A stretch of 64,000 bases of DNA. Source: Ectocarpus siliculosus. Lineage: Eukaryota; Sar; Phaeophyceae; Ectocarpales; Ectocarpaceae. A program made the position numbers and the translations under genes. This document shows, in pieces, positions 9,604 to 21,677 of the stretch. Under the pieces are notes generated by a model, which did no database searches, was not told where the DNA came from, and was given only the letters and a program-made list of their open reading frames with translations. Positions within the stretch are counted from its first letter, which is position 1. Each line of letters opens with the position of its first letter. The stretch spans positions 186,001 to 250,000 of the forward strand of contig FN649729.1 in the NCBI GenBank assembly GCA_000310025.1, given 5' to 3'.

Positions 9604-12600
9604 CTACTGTCGGGACGGGTCTACAAGGGACAGCTTTCCGTGGACGGCGAACTCTCCAACGAGCTTGCCATCTTCAGCGGGGAGCTCCATCCCTCCCGCC
9701 AGCACCAGCCGGGCACGCTCTTCGTCAGGAAAGTACATCTTCGAGTAGAGCTCAAGGAGTTCAAGGCAGGGCGTGTCGCCGAAAACCTTAACCTTGAGAG
9801 GCTTTTTCTCTCCGTTGTTGTCGAGGGCTGCCTCGTTGTCTGACTTGTTGGCCGGGTACACGTGCACAAGCACGGCCCACCGCATGCGCAACTTATCATT
9901 GTTCTTCTCAATCCTATTGATAGGGCTGGTGGCTCCTCCTCCCTGGTCGACATCCTCGCCCCCTCCTCCTCCTCCTCCTCCTCCTCGTCCTTTGCCAATG
10001 GTAGCAACAGGGGGAATCTTGGCGCTCCGGCTTGCCGGGCCATCAGGGTGGTTGGCAATGGAGCAAGAAAGGAGGAAGGTCCCGCAAAGCGCCGCGTAGG
10101 AGATGCAGGTGTGGTAGTGGTTGGCTGTCGCACCCACGCTCTCCGGCAAGGTTTGCCTTTGCGCCATCCCCAAGAGGCGGATCCTGACCCGCCCGCCGAA
10201 ACTCACGATCGGCCGGGGCAAGTTAAACTGCTGGCGCTGCGCAAGTAGGGGGGGCGGGGGGCGGGGGGGGCATTTATCTTGCTTGGGTGGCAAGATCAGT
10301 GTGCCGAACAAATCCAAGGTCCCTGCTCCCGAACCGAGTATAATTTCATACTGCTGTGGCGTTCCGAATGGAGCACTCGCGCTACTCTCTGTTGTTCTTT
10401 CGTGAGTCGGAAGCCGTCGCACTGCTGTGCAAACGTCTCATGGACGAGCCGGGATGCAAAAACCATGCTGCGTTCACTTGCATGGGGAACACAACAGTAT
10501 TGGATGACTCCCCGAAATCAAGTCACACCAGCATGGCCGAATGCCGGGCTTGCCGTCCTCGAAATAGCACCCCTGTGAGAGAGCTGCAGTAGACTAACCT
10601 TCATGTGGGGGTCCACAAAGAAACGAGGGCTCTCGTAGTAAGGCGTCTTGCCCCCGTCGATTTGAGGGTGCATCAGCTGAAAGCAAGCCTCGATTGGGTT
10701 GTACGTGGGCTGTTCGGGCTGCCAGAAGGACGTGTACGGGGTCAGCATGAACGAGACAGCCACCGCAACCGTGTTCTCCTGCTGCGGGGGTTCAGCCGTG
10801 CAAAACATACGATCGTGGGGGCGGGCGCGGGTACGGGCCGGAAGGGGGGGGGGGCACTCAGTACCTTCATGCCCACGCAACAGCAGTGTATTGCCATGGG
10901 CGAACAGCATACTAGTCTTGTACGCCGCAGCAAGCCTCGGTACGCGTACAAACCCAGGACTGCGGGGTACGACGCCTTATTGCTGACCCGGTTCCAATGC
11001 TGCAGCCAGCCAGCCCAATCTCTGTGTAGCCTTTAAGGAGTTGCCAGTACGGTCGTACCACTCATCCTCTGAACCCGTATGATAGGATGAGCGGAGCAGG
11101 TATTCCGAACACAAAGCTTTTCTGCTAGTGTTCTCTGGGACTCACTGGCTTATCAGGGCCCTATCGAGGACCCCCGAAAGCCAGTACTAGGTTCTTCCAA
11201 CTTAAAGTTCGAGTTACCGTCGCTTCCTTGATCAAGAAACGCGGTCACCAAGTTTCATTTTATGTGCTTCAACGGATGTACTTCGGTAGCTGCGTCAAAT
11301 CTTACGGCAAATTGTCTCGGACAAATGTCAACTTGTAGGTCAAACAACGAGCGTAAAGCTAATGCTGTGGGTTATCACGCTTCTTTGCATGTACATGCCA
11401 TGATAAATATGTTGCGAAACGTGTCGAGAGCGTTTGGTCAATGTACCTGATCTGCTTTGCAGGTCATCACGGATCAAACGAAGCCCATGTGACCCATCGA
11501 TGACCCTAGAACCCCCTACAAGACGGGCAAAAAAACAAAGAAAGAGGCAATTCTACAAAATTCGGACCGCACCATGCTATCCAATGTGGAGCCAACAACA
11601 AGAAGGACTCACCATGTCGTAGTCAAGCCACTCTTCCTTGTCTGCAGTGGGTGAAGGCTCGCTAGACCAGTAGCACTTGTCGAGCCACACGCACCCACTG
11701 CAGAGAAAGAAGGAAAGCAAGCAAGAAAGAAATAATGAAAGAAAGACAGAGCGACGTACAGCAGTAGATCGCCCATCAAGAAAACAGCAGATACAATAGG
11801 TTAGCCCGCATGCGTGCGAGCAAAGCAACAAGTGTGACGTGTACAGTTCAGGCTCCAACACCAAAGCAAGTCAACATGGGTGGCGGGCACGGCTGAATGG
11901 GGGCAGCTGCAGACACGAATCGCGTGGCACCCTGCCCTGTCACGAAACAAAATCCTCAAGCACTCGGACGGGGGCCAAACTTTTGGTCACACTCCATCAA
12001 TATCGACATGTGATGGGAAACACTGCTTCATGTTGCACAAACTCTCCTACGTGCCTTGTTTAACTCATCGAGTATCTTTCTTCCTTGACAGGAAACCAAC
12101 GTATGTTATAGATGCCTCATTTCAGAAGAATGAAGGCGCAGACGGATCGCCAAAACCTATAGTGATGGCACTACCCTACCTTACTTGAGCGAGTGATCTC
12201 ACCCCCTTACGACGCAAGACTGACTGTCCTAGGCCCAAAGGTTACCCCACAACCAACAGGGTGCAACACTGCCGGCACGAGTGGTTTTGGAAAGGACTCA
12301 CGTCCTTTGCTCGGATCTATCGGTCGGCTTTCGATAGCATCCTCCCCATTGATGGTGGAGCAATCGAATCCATCGATCGATCGAGCTATGACAGTTGGTC
12401 TAGGGGGGGTGCCACTTCTCGAACGACTACGGTAACCCTTCAACATACTTAAATAAATATTCCTGGCGGCAACTTGTGTGTGATACTGCGGACTGTGAAG
12501 TGGCGTTTACCATATTGCGTCCCCAAAACCAAAAAAAAAAAAAAATACTCCCCCAACGCCGGAAACAAAACACACACAACACACAACGCACTACCAATTG

Positions 12601-13324
12601 GGTATTGGAGTTCCCCATCGACCAGGTCTGAGACCTGAGACCTACCAATCGCTCTGGCATCGCTTCCCGATCGAAGCCACCGCCTCTCGGGGCATCTTCC
12701 CACACCGCATATCCTCGAGCATCCTCGCACATCGCGACTCGAACAGCGTGTGAGACGGACCCTTTCCGACCAGAGGAGTCCATCACCAGCAAAAAAACGA
12801 GAAAGAGAGAGAGAGAGAGAGAGAACACAAACGTCAACCCAAAGGCGATTGATGGCCAGTATTGATGGCCAGCGTCTGAACAGCCACCGATGTTGCACAA
12901 ACGCTGCTGCGCTGCGCCAAAAGGTACAAGAAAAGTCCATGTGCCCATGGCATCCTTCAGCCACTTCAGACTACCGAGGTCACCACTTGGAGGAAACAAA
13001 CCAGAGAGTGTCCTGCTGACCAACATGTTGCAGTATCACAATGTTGTCGAGTACTCGCTGTCATCGCCTACATACCTCGTCGTTTCTGTCTTGGCTCGAC
13101 GCGCCCACGGAAAAGCTCAGGAGCTGACGCGTCCACACGGATCGTTCGAATGCTTCCGTTCCCGGCAACCGCGAGTTGGTTTTCGACTCGCCTGGCAGCA
13201 TCAGCACCTTTGCCATGTGGAACGCTAGAAATTCGTTCTTGCCAACGGACTGGATTCATCCATGAGACAGAGATCGGGACAGAGAGAGGGGGGGGGGGGG
13301 GGAGAGACGGAGAGAGAGAGAGAT

Positions 13325-13364
<40 letters not shown>

Positions 13365-14425
13365 TTTGACACGAACAAACAACGGAAGGCACCAGCAGTC
13401 AGTACAGCAGTCAGTACAAATAGATGCGTCGTATCGTATCTTAGGACCAAGAGATCCATCCCTACATGTATCCCTACCTCAACGGTGTGAAAGCGAGAGT
13501 GAAATGAGAAACGGATCACGTCACCACATTAAAAAAAAAAATGTTACAATTATGTGTGTTGCTTCGGTCCACTTGCCCAACCGGTCGCCGCTTCACCATA
13601 CCAACAATTTTCAACAAAATCCAACGACGCCCCCTTCCGACAAGTTTCACGTCGAGAGAAAAAAACACCGGAAATACAGCAGTGTAGAGGCCATGTGTTG
13701 ACGAAGGTAAACAGATTTCCCCGAAACAGGGGCAAGAGTGAGTAGGTGAGTGCATACATCCCGCGGAGCATGCATGCCGAAGGACAGGGGCGACCCCAGT
13801 GAAAGGAAGCAGCGCTAGGCCTCACGAAAGCATCGAAGGGCACCGGTCCCGATCAAAAAGAACAAGGAATATTTGTGTTTGTAAGAGGATCACTGAGATA
13901 TCGTTGTATGCAGCTTGGATTAGGGAATCGTACAACTACAGGTATGCTCCGGTAACGCCATGAATTCATTACTATTTTATCCTACATGTAGACCTTCTTC
14001 CATGGATAGAGATAGATTTGTTGTGTTAAACTTGTACTAAGAAAAAAAACTACACAGTCGTTGGAATACGATGGAAACTAAATAATCAGACGATGTGAAC
14101 GTACCTCGATGTAGTCGACGTGACGGCCGAACGTGCCGCAACAACGCTCCCGCCAGAACTCGGGCGAGTCGAGAGCGCTCGTGTTCATCTCCTTGTTCGT
14201 CCCGATCAACTGCGCCATGTCGGCCACCGTCAAGTACAGCACCACCGTGCCCAGCGGACCCAGCGGAAGCGTTGAAAACGTTGCTGTTGGCGCCATTCTC
14301 ACGATCGTGGTGGTGGTGGTGGCATCAACGGCAGACGTAGCGCCAACCGCAGCAGCAGCGACAGTTTCGATTGCACCAACGGAGGAGGTAGTGGTGGTAG
14401 CAGCAGCAGCGTCGGGGGTAGACAT
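9604..14425 (-). CDS. F-box protein with C-terminal ubiquitin-like domain, 6 exons
   Basis: Exons on the minus strand: 14425-14105, 13237-13076, 12761-12646, 11697-11613, 10781-10599 and 10350-9604. All junctions are GT-AG and the phases agree, giving 537 residues. Exon 1 has an Ala/Thr-rich leader, then an F-box-like motif (about residues 52-95, ending FWRERC). Exons 4-6 match the associated domain of plant F-box proteins like At4g00755 (from memory): a CVWLDKCYWSS segment, FWQPEQPTYNP, YYESPRFFV, FNLPRPIVSFGGRVRIRLLG and YHTCISYAALCG. The last 65 or so residues (KVKVFGDTPC to LSLVDPSRQ) read as a ubiquitin-like fold. F-box proteins recruit substrates to SCF ubiquitin ligases; this substrate is unknown. 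A Gly/Pro-rich linker separates the two parts of exon 6. The acceptor of exon 5 could lie 3 bases further in. Confidence 0.82.
13290..13361. repeat. GA-rich microsatellite with a G-run, upstream of F-box exon 2
   Basis: Runs of GAGAGA, mixed with a poly-G stretch at about 13290-13302, lie in intron 1 of the F-box gene. A shorter GA tract at 12802-12823 lies in intron 2. These make long but meaningless serine/leucine frames on both strands. Confidence 0.9.
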
Positions 14426-15187
14426 CCTGTGGGCGAAGAACAACCGAGGGAGGGGAGAAAGTGTTTGCAAGGCTGGTCAAGCTGCTCTTCTTCTAGAGCC
14501 CATGCTCTAGACAGTCCTCGTTGCGGAAAAGCCGAGCTGCCTCGCGTTCAATATCATGTGTAGACTACTATGCGTACGGTAAACAACAGCAGCATCTCGT
14601 TCTTCGAGGACGGAATGTACATGGGGTTACACATTCCACATCACAGTCAAGTCGTGGTCCCCGTTTAGCGGTTCCCTGTTTAGCGGGATGCCCTGAATAG
14701 CGGTTTGTGGGCATGTTTTCAGCCGCCAATAGCGGTTATCGGTTCAAATGTTGCGGAGACCCCGTGCGCGCTTCGCTTGCACACACTCACAGCACACAAC
14801 GACGTTGGTCAGCCGGTTAGCGTGGTTGATGTTAAATAAAACCACACAGCAAGACACACATACACACCATGCGGTGAGCGGATGGACAACTACTGTGCAA
14901 GCTTCCAGATACGGCACGGAAGTCCAAGAGGCGCGCACGATTGTAAAGGTGTGGCTGTGGTGGCCGTATGCACGGCATGTGCGGAGAGGCGGAGAATCCA
15001 GATGGCAACGAGATGCACCGCATTTGCCACCAGTGTGCACTCAAAGAAGGCGCAGAGTTCCTCTTGCGTCTCAAGTCCACCCACGCGCAAAGAGGTGCAA
15101 GGTGGCTTTCTAGCTACAGGCGCGGGGAAACAACCAACTCACGCTGCAGCTACATAACAGCCCCGCACGCGACTCAACGTTGGCCAG

Positions 15188-15579
15188 ATACTTGAGGTTT
15201 TGGAGATTCTTGACCAGAAGGTAGCGCACTCAGAAATAGCGCGCAGGAAGAGATCGCCCAAGCTTTGCAGGAAGGACGCGAATGACGAGCTCGTTGAGAA
15301 GTTGTCCGTATGTTCACGGAGGGGCCTAACTCCTCCTTCGACGAGCTAGAGCTAGAGCTAGATAGCACTGCAGAAGTTGACGGTGTGAACGGCAGGGGGG
15401 TGACGGCACCACCGCCATACTCGGAGCCATCGTCGGATTTTGGCCACCTTGAAGAGTGCACGGAGTCGTGTGGCGTGAGCGAGGCAGCACACTATCTTCG
15501 CAAGGCAAAAATGGCTTTCCTGGCAATGCACGCCGCTCGACCAGCCCGCAAGGCAGATATCAGAGATACATTCGCTTAA
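15188..15579 (+). pseudogene. Transposase remnants (helix-turn-helix and C-terminal tail)
   Basis: One frame at 15188-15351 gives ILEVLEILDQKVAHSEIARR, typical of the N-terminal Psq/CENP-B helix-turn-helix of pogo-type transposases; it ends at a TAG. A second, shifted frame at 15310-15579 gives a Ser/Pro-rich segment with APPPYSE, then FLAMHAARPARKADIRDTFA and a stop, resembling the tails of Tigger/jerky transposases that end in a short basic and phenylalanine motif. The roughly 200-residue catalytic part is missing and the frames disagree, so the gene is dead. The family call rests on motif resemblance only. Confidence 0.5.
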
Positions 15580-15800
15580 CCGTGGTCGATACACGCGGCA
15601 AATAGCAGAAATGAGATGCTTCAAGCACGTGGTTAGTTGCCATTGCCTTGTCACGAATTTGCCCCACGTTATAGACGTCCAGTCTTCAAGAGGGGCATAC
15701 AGTACAGAAGGGAGAACAAGCTTTGTGCTTTCGTGAATTGAAATGCACTGTATGATATTAATAGTGTACCGAACCGTACAAGGTTGCCCAGTCAACGCCC

Positions 15801-16398
15801 GGTCCGGAGTCATCGCACAGGGGTGCAATGCAAATTAGTGGCTAAATGATTTAATTCGATTTTCGCACAGGGTCCGGAGTCATCGCACAGGGGTGCGATG
15901 CACAACAAAATATATATATGGGGGAGTTTGATTTAATTAATTGTTTTTGGGTTTGGGGAGTACATACGGGGGCAGGATCAATTATTTCGGACGCAAGCGC
16001 CTTGAGGTCGTCGCTCTTTGGTCATGTGCAAAAATCGCCAAAGTCAGGGGAATCGTACTCAAGGCGGGTAAGCTCACGGACAGAAGTCTGTCCCCTAGCA
16101 CACACGCGCCCCACACTTCGATACAACTTATGGTGAAAAACTCCTTTCTCAACAGCAAAAAAACAACGAATAGCCTTGGTCCCAGGTGTCAGTCAGTGCA
16201 GCCCGGCTTCTGTATGAGCGAAATCGTTTACGGAGGAACAGTTCTTCTACGAATCCTCTCACACTTGCCACTGCTCTGGCATATTTAATTAATCCATACA
16301 ATCTCAAGTAATTAAGCAATTTTCGGTTTTTAGGAGACGATATGGCGAAAGTGTTTTAAAAATGACCGCATTGCCCGGGGGTGCGATGACTCGCAACC
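15801..16398. mobile_element. Small inverted-repeat element (MITE-like), nested
   Basis: The left end at 15801 (GTCCGGAGTCATCGCACAGG, then GGTGCAATGC) matches the right end at about 16368-16398 read on the opposite strand (GTTGCGAGTCATCGCACCCC, then GGGCAATGC), giving terminal inverted repeats of about 30 bp. The left end is doubled: the same 35 or so bases recur at 15871, period 70. Each left copy contains its own hairpin, CATCGCAC-AGGG-GTGCGATG. The interior is AT-rich with no coding frame. It lies inside the Tigger-like remnant, so it inserted later. Confidence 0.55.
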
Positions 16399-17436
16399 CT
16401 GCGGTATTTGCTGTTGTCCTCCTTACGCACGGAGGTTACGTCTTCATCCGGACCTTCGTATGACTGCTGCAACGAGAACATGCATGGCCCTGTTGGGCAC
16501 AAATGGGCTTTTTCCCGGTTTAGCGGTTCATAACCGCTACATACATACAAGAGGTTTAGCCGTGATGCCCTGAATACGTACAATACACAATTTTTTCGTG
16601 ACACTATTTAGGACCGCTAAACTGGGCCTACGACTACGACTACGACGTACGCGTGTTTTCGAAACAAGCAAATGGTAAATGAGGTCTTAAAAATCGGCTC
16701 CACTTCTTCAAACATCAGGCTTGCAATGGGGCAGAGAGAAGGCGAAACAACACGATGAAGCCGGGTCTGCTGAACTATTGAAACAGTTGAAAATGAAAAG
16801 CGGGAGTCGGCTTTTCCCTCGTTATTTAGGCGTTGTAGTCCTGTACTGTCAGTTACTGCTGCTGTTATGATTTACAAACGTTATTCCTGCTGTGACCGGT
16901 GCAAATGCAGCAGAAAAAAAACTCGAGTGTGTGCGCAAGTAGTTTGAGTACACAGTAGTGTAGCACGGGGGCACGGGTAGGAATGCACTACTATACAGCA
17001 GTACGTAGACACACGGCCGTGCGTGATCCCGTAGATAATGCTGCCACTAGTGACTGCTGTGCGTCCCAGCTGCACCCGAGCCGAGACCAGAGAAGCAGCT
17101 GCGGCCCGCAGGCGTGCTCTTGGAGGACCTCTTGCCCCCCCTTTCTCTACAGACAGTACCGCTTTCGTGTTTTAAACCCAGCATACCTGGGGCGAGTTAG
17201 TTGAGTGTAGCTGGTCGTCGTCGTGAGAGAATCCCGATGGCTTACAAGATCTGATGTCTGGCAGAAGTTGGTCACACGCTAGCGAGTGTGTCCGCACCAA
17301 AGCAGCGCGGGGGGTCACGACAGACATCGTGACCTAGTTATTACCCACCCCGTCTCTGCTGTCCATCTACTGTACCCCCACTTCGGAGAGCAAGACAACC
17401 AAGAACCTGTCATAACTTAGCTGGCTAGTATCCACG

Positions 17437-20400
17437 ATGACCGGAAGAGGACGAGGGGGGAGGTTCGGGGGTTGGGGTGGGAACTCCCGTGGCAAGAGTG
17501 GGGCCAGCGGTCGTGGCGGTGGCGATGCTGCTGCGCTAGCACGAGTACTCAACACGGCGGACTGCTGTGCGTGTGTATCGAACGCCCCTCTCCTGGTTGA
17601 GCTCAAGAACCTCGATGAGGAGTGCTTGAGGACCGGCAAGGTGAAGCTCAGGTACGTCCTTCCGTTGCACCGACACACTTAGGAAGCTGGTGCTGTGTGG
17701 GGTAGATTGCTGGTCTTTCGGAGGTTCAGATTGTGGTTTGCACAACGTGTTCGTTTTCCCGTCTGACTGCTGTTGCTGTACGGGAAAACCGCCGTTGGTC
17801 CATTTCTAGAACAGAAGGTGAACTGGCATGTACACATGAACACCGCAGGCCAGCGGCCACAAGGTGTGCTATGCGAATGCTGTTCCTGTGTGTATTTGTG
17901 CTGCAACAGAGACAACTTGGTCTTGAAGCCCCCACGCCATGCTGACCACATCGGTTGTTCCATTATACACAGAACCCGATAGGCTGCTGTAGTGTGTGAA
18001 TCACGATCGTCGTGATTGTCTCCATGAGTTCAACGCGACAAAGCCTGCCCTCGCTGTCGAACTGACGGGTACCTTACAAATGGTGGAACGGAACGGTTTC
18101 CCTGGCCTGGGGAAGTAGAGCAAAGCCCCTGTGGTTTCGGCGCGCCGTTTGAGATGGTATTGATGGCAACTTTTTTCGCGCAAATTTAAATTGCAAATAA
18201 ATTTGCAAATTTGCCCACATGTCCACGGCGGTGCCTCTGTCGGCGAAATGCGAAAATACCACGTACATGCGGGGAACTGCTACGTGTACCATGCATTACC
18301 GAAAGGTTTTACAAGAAGTATGTTGTTAGCGCTTCGTTTTTCCGCCCGCTTAACGAAATCGAGCTATTCCAAGGCGAAGGTCATTGCTGATCTGCTGGCC
18401 GTGTGTACGTGTGAAAGACAGAGAGGCAGACAAATACACACCAAGCTGCGCTATCGGGGCTCGAGATATGTATGGTAGCAGTTCAGAGGTCGAGAATCAA
18501 GGAGGATGAAGGAAGGAGTTCTTCGTTCTCCGTGCCAACACCCAACACAATCAAATAGAGATATTATGTTTGGTTTGTCGGCGCGTATAGTTCGTTTGTC
18601 ACGCTCGCTGGCTCTTGTCGAGAGCGTTTCTGCACAAAGGAGTGACTCAAGTTCCTTGTGTTGATACGGGGAGAGAGACGCGGGCAAGGCACAGAGCCTC
18701 GCGCGTGAAGTCCATCACACTCAAAACATCCAATCCACGTAGCCCCCGGAGATCTCGGAGATCCGTGTTGTGCCGAGTACACACAAGCAGTAGTATAACA
18801 TTTTCCAAAAAGCGAGAGGAGGCAGTGCGGCGTGGCGAGTTTTCGAGAAAATATATATGAATCTGAATTCCGGAAAGAAACGATGTTCTCGCAGAGCTAG
18901 CTCGAGCGAAGGACTGCGACTACGGTAGCTGAGAGGCCGAGAAAGGATAGAGGCTTGCTGGACGGAGAGCGGGAAAAGAGAGCACAAGAAGCTTGCGCAC
19001 TGTACTTTTCCTTTGCGCGTAAGGTATTGCTGCCCGACGTACAGAGCTTCAAACGAGACTCGTTGGCGGTGACACCCAACCCTCTCTTACGACGTGTCGA
19101 TTCGCTTGCTTACGCATTCTCTGCAGGCACGGGCTGATGCGGGCCATGAAGTCCCTGAAGCGTTACCCCCTCCCGATCACCACAGAGAAGGAGGCGTGCG
19201 CGCTGGAAGGGGTAGGGAGCTTCACCGCCCGCCGAATGCTGCGTGGCTTGCCGCCGGCCGGACCGGAACCCGACAACAGCAGTGGTGTCCGTAGGACCGA
19301 CGAAGAAAATATCGAACCCTCCGGCAGCTCGTCTTCCCGGGGAGGAGGAGGAGGAGGAGGAGGAGGAGCTAGAAAATCCAGCAACAACAGTACCGGAACC
19401 TCGTCTGTGACGAATACTGGTGCTGGTAGCCGTCTTGCCTCCCACACCAACTGCCGCTCGCTGCTCCGCATGAACCTCCGCGTGGGCAGCAGCGCAACGA
19501 CAACCACCGGCGGTCGGCCCCTGTCGCTGGTTTCCAATTTCGCCGCGCTTCGCGGTGGCGGCGGACAGACAACGCCTGACGTTACGCCGAAGCGACTGAC
19601 CTCGCGCGCGAGGAGGGAGGAGGAGGGTGGCGAGACCTTGCGCTCGTCGAAGGCGCCCAGTTTTTTCATCGGGCAGTGGGAGGCGTGGCTTATCGTTGAC
19701 AACCGCGAGCACGAGTTCATGTCTGTGCAGGTACGGGTAGGGGAGGGGGGGGCGGGGGGGGGGGGGCGTACTCTTATGTTTTGCATGACTTAGCGGTTAG
19801 ACCATTGACCACGCATCCTCGAGAGGACGGAGGATTGTTCCTGTCTCAACTTTTCTTTTGGGGTAGAGTAGACCTTTTGACGCGGTTCTATTATTGTGCT
19901 CAGGTAAATGTAAACATCTTGTACTCCGCTGCTGTCTCCTCTGCCAAGGGTGGGAACGAACACCCGCAAAATGATCGAAACCTGATTGTCCCGCTTTGTC
20001 TGCCACGTCGACCTCAGTCTTCGCTTCTGCAGAAGGGGATACGCTGCGAAACCAGACAGCTACCGCTCGGAGACATGCTCTGGATAGCTAGAAGGGGGGA
20101 CGACCCGACGTCGGAGGTGCTGCTGGGTTACATCGTGGAGCGGAAAACGGCCTCGGATCTGGCCAGCAGCATCATCGATGGCCGGTAAGCCAAGACTTCG
20201 TTGCGTCCACCCTTGTCTCCTCCCAACGTTTGGCTGTTTTGATGCACGAGTGTGTTTTTGTATGTGTTTTATGGGTGTACAGCAGTATACTCTTTTGTGT
20301 ACTTGTTTTTTTTTTACAGGTAGTTTTACTGATTCGCGGTTTTCGTGACCCGCTTGATTGTGGCAGTTTGTAGTTTTTATTTTAGTTCTCAGGGCGAGGG

Positions 20401-21677
20401 GTGCGTGTGACTATTGCATCGTTGCAGAACATGGACGACTTCTGGACCCCGATACCGACCCCCCCCCCCCCCCCCTAGCTTTGCTATGTCGCCCTCTACA
20501 CTTGTGAACACACAGAGCTCCTACAGCTCATAAATAACCCAGTCTACACTCATCAACACGCGCATCTCCTTTGCGTGGTAACCAATGATAGGGCATCCTT
20601 GTGTTCCCCGCCCCGCCCGATGTACTCTTGGCCGAAAGGATTATGATCCACGTGCTTTTGCACACCGATACTCTTCTCTTTCTGTATTTCCCCCCATCCC
20701 ACCCGTAACCGCCCTACATGTCTACATGTACATATGCTTGCTCTTGGCCTGCCGACTCTGCCCCTCCCCCTCCCTTACGCCTTCTCTCTCTCTCGTTCTC
20801 TCGCTCTTTTCTTTGGGGGTGGGGTGAATCGTATCCATTCCATCCTGCGTCCGCCTGTCGGATCAGCTACGAAGAGCAGAAGCGGCGCCTCAAGCTGAGC
20901 GGCCTCCGGCGGCGCATCTACCTGGTGGAAGGGAACCTGAACCACCAGGAGCAGCTCGCCCCGGCCGCCCTTAGGACAGCCCTGGTCTCGTCGCAGGCCT
21001 GCGGGGGCCTTGCCGTGGTGCAGTGCGACAGCCTGCGCGGCACCGTAGACTTTCTCGCGCGGACTCACCGACATATCGCGTCCCTCCTAGAACAATCCTG
21101 CCGACGCGGGGCAGGGCTTTGGCCCGTCGGGGGGTCCCGCGAGTGCTCGGGGGCGGGGGCGATGCTGAGGCCGGCGATGACCTACGGGGAGTACGCCCAG
21201 GGCTGCGCGAAGCGTGCGGGATCCACGACCGTGAGGCAGGTGCTGGGAGCCATGGTGCGGCAGGCTCCCGGGTGCAGCGCGGCGAGGGCGGAGGCTATCG
21301 TCCGAGCCTTCGATTCGCCGCTGGGGCTGATGCTGGCCCTCGAGCGCGCGGCTAACGGGGACGGTCTAGCTGACGATGATGCCGCCAGGATGAAGAGGGC
21401 GGATGCCTTGTTAGGCGGTTTGTTGTGCAGCGGAGGGGCCGGCACGAACAAGCTCCCGCAGCCGTTACGACGATTGCTTTGCCGGTTGTTCCTCGGGGAT
21501 AGCATAGACGGCGAGGGGGCGGGGGCAAGCGCTGGTGGTGTGGGGGCGGCGGGGCCGCCAAGAGCAGCGGATGGTTGCGGTCGTCGGGGGCACAGCAGGG
21601 CCGACTTGTTGGGGGGGGGTCCCTACTGTGTTGATGGCTGGGATGTAGAGCCCATGAATCAAGATGACCCGTATTAG
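17437..21677 (+). CDS. MUS81: Crossover junction endonuclease MUS81, 4 exons
   Basis: Exons 17437-17651, 19127-19730, 20033-20184 and 20867-21677 join in phase to 593 residues. The XPF-family catalytic unit of the Mus81-Eme1 complex cuts branched DNA such as stalled forks and nicked Holliday junctions in the nucleus. Visible order: an RGG-rich N-terminus; a helix-hairpin-helix (about 45-105) with MRAMKSLKRYPLPI; a Ser/Gly-rich spacer; the nuclease core with VDNRE (about 262), LPLGDMLWIA, then VERKTASDLASSIIDGR and YEEQKRRLKLSGLRRRIYLV; and a second helix-hairpin-helix near 445 (VRQVLGAMVRQAPGCS). The ERKxxxD active-site motif is intact. The spacer between the first helix-hairpin-helix and the nuclease core is low complexity and long. 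Lies tail-to-tail with CYP51. Confidence 0.93.
19745..19835 (+). repeat. Head-only relative of the poly-G repeat, in MUS81 intron 2
   Basis: After a G-run comes GTACTCTTATGTTTTGCATG, then TTAGCGGTTAGACCATTGAC and GAGAGGACGG. This matches the head of the long family (GTACTCAT, GCATGCC, GTTAGACCATTGACCTCGC, GGGACGGAG), but none of the middle or tandem units follows. It is close in sequence to the element at 28405-28475. Confidence 0.7.

Larger units (their letters stand above)
14645..16640 (+). mobile_element. Decayed Tigger/pogo-like DNA transposon
   Basis: Imperfect terminal inverted repeats: the left end (about 14650-14690) reads AGTCGTGGTCCCCGTTTAGCGG and the right end (about 16609-16640, opposite strand) reads AGTCGTAGGCCCAGTTTAGCGG. 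Subterminal copies of TTTAGCGGTT and GATGCCCTGAATA recur on both sides. Between them lie two transposase-like remnants, an N-terminal helix-turn-helix and a C-terminal tail, but no DDE catalytic core. This fits an internally deleted CENP-B/pogo-type element. A TA target duplication could not be confirmed. A smaller inverted-repeat element sits inside it at 15801-16398. Confidence 0.6.

Noticed and set aside
12700-13026. Alternative minus-strand frame of 199 codons in the F-box locus
   Set aside because: It includes a GA microsatellite read as serine/leucine repeats; the exon at 12646-12761 in another frame fits the phases of both neighbours exactly.
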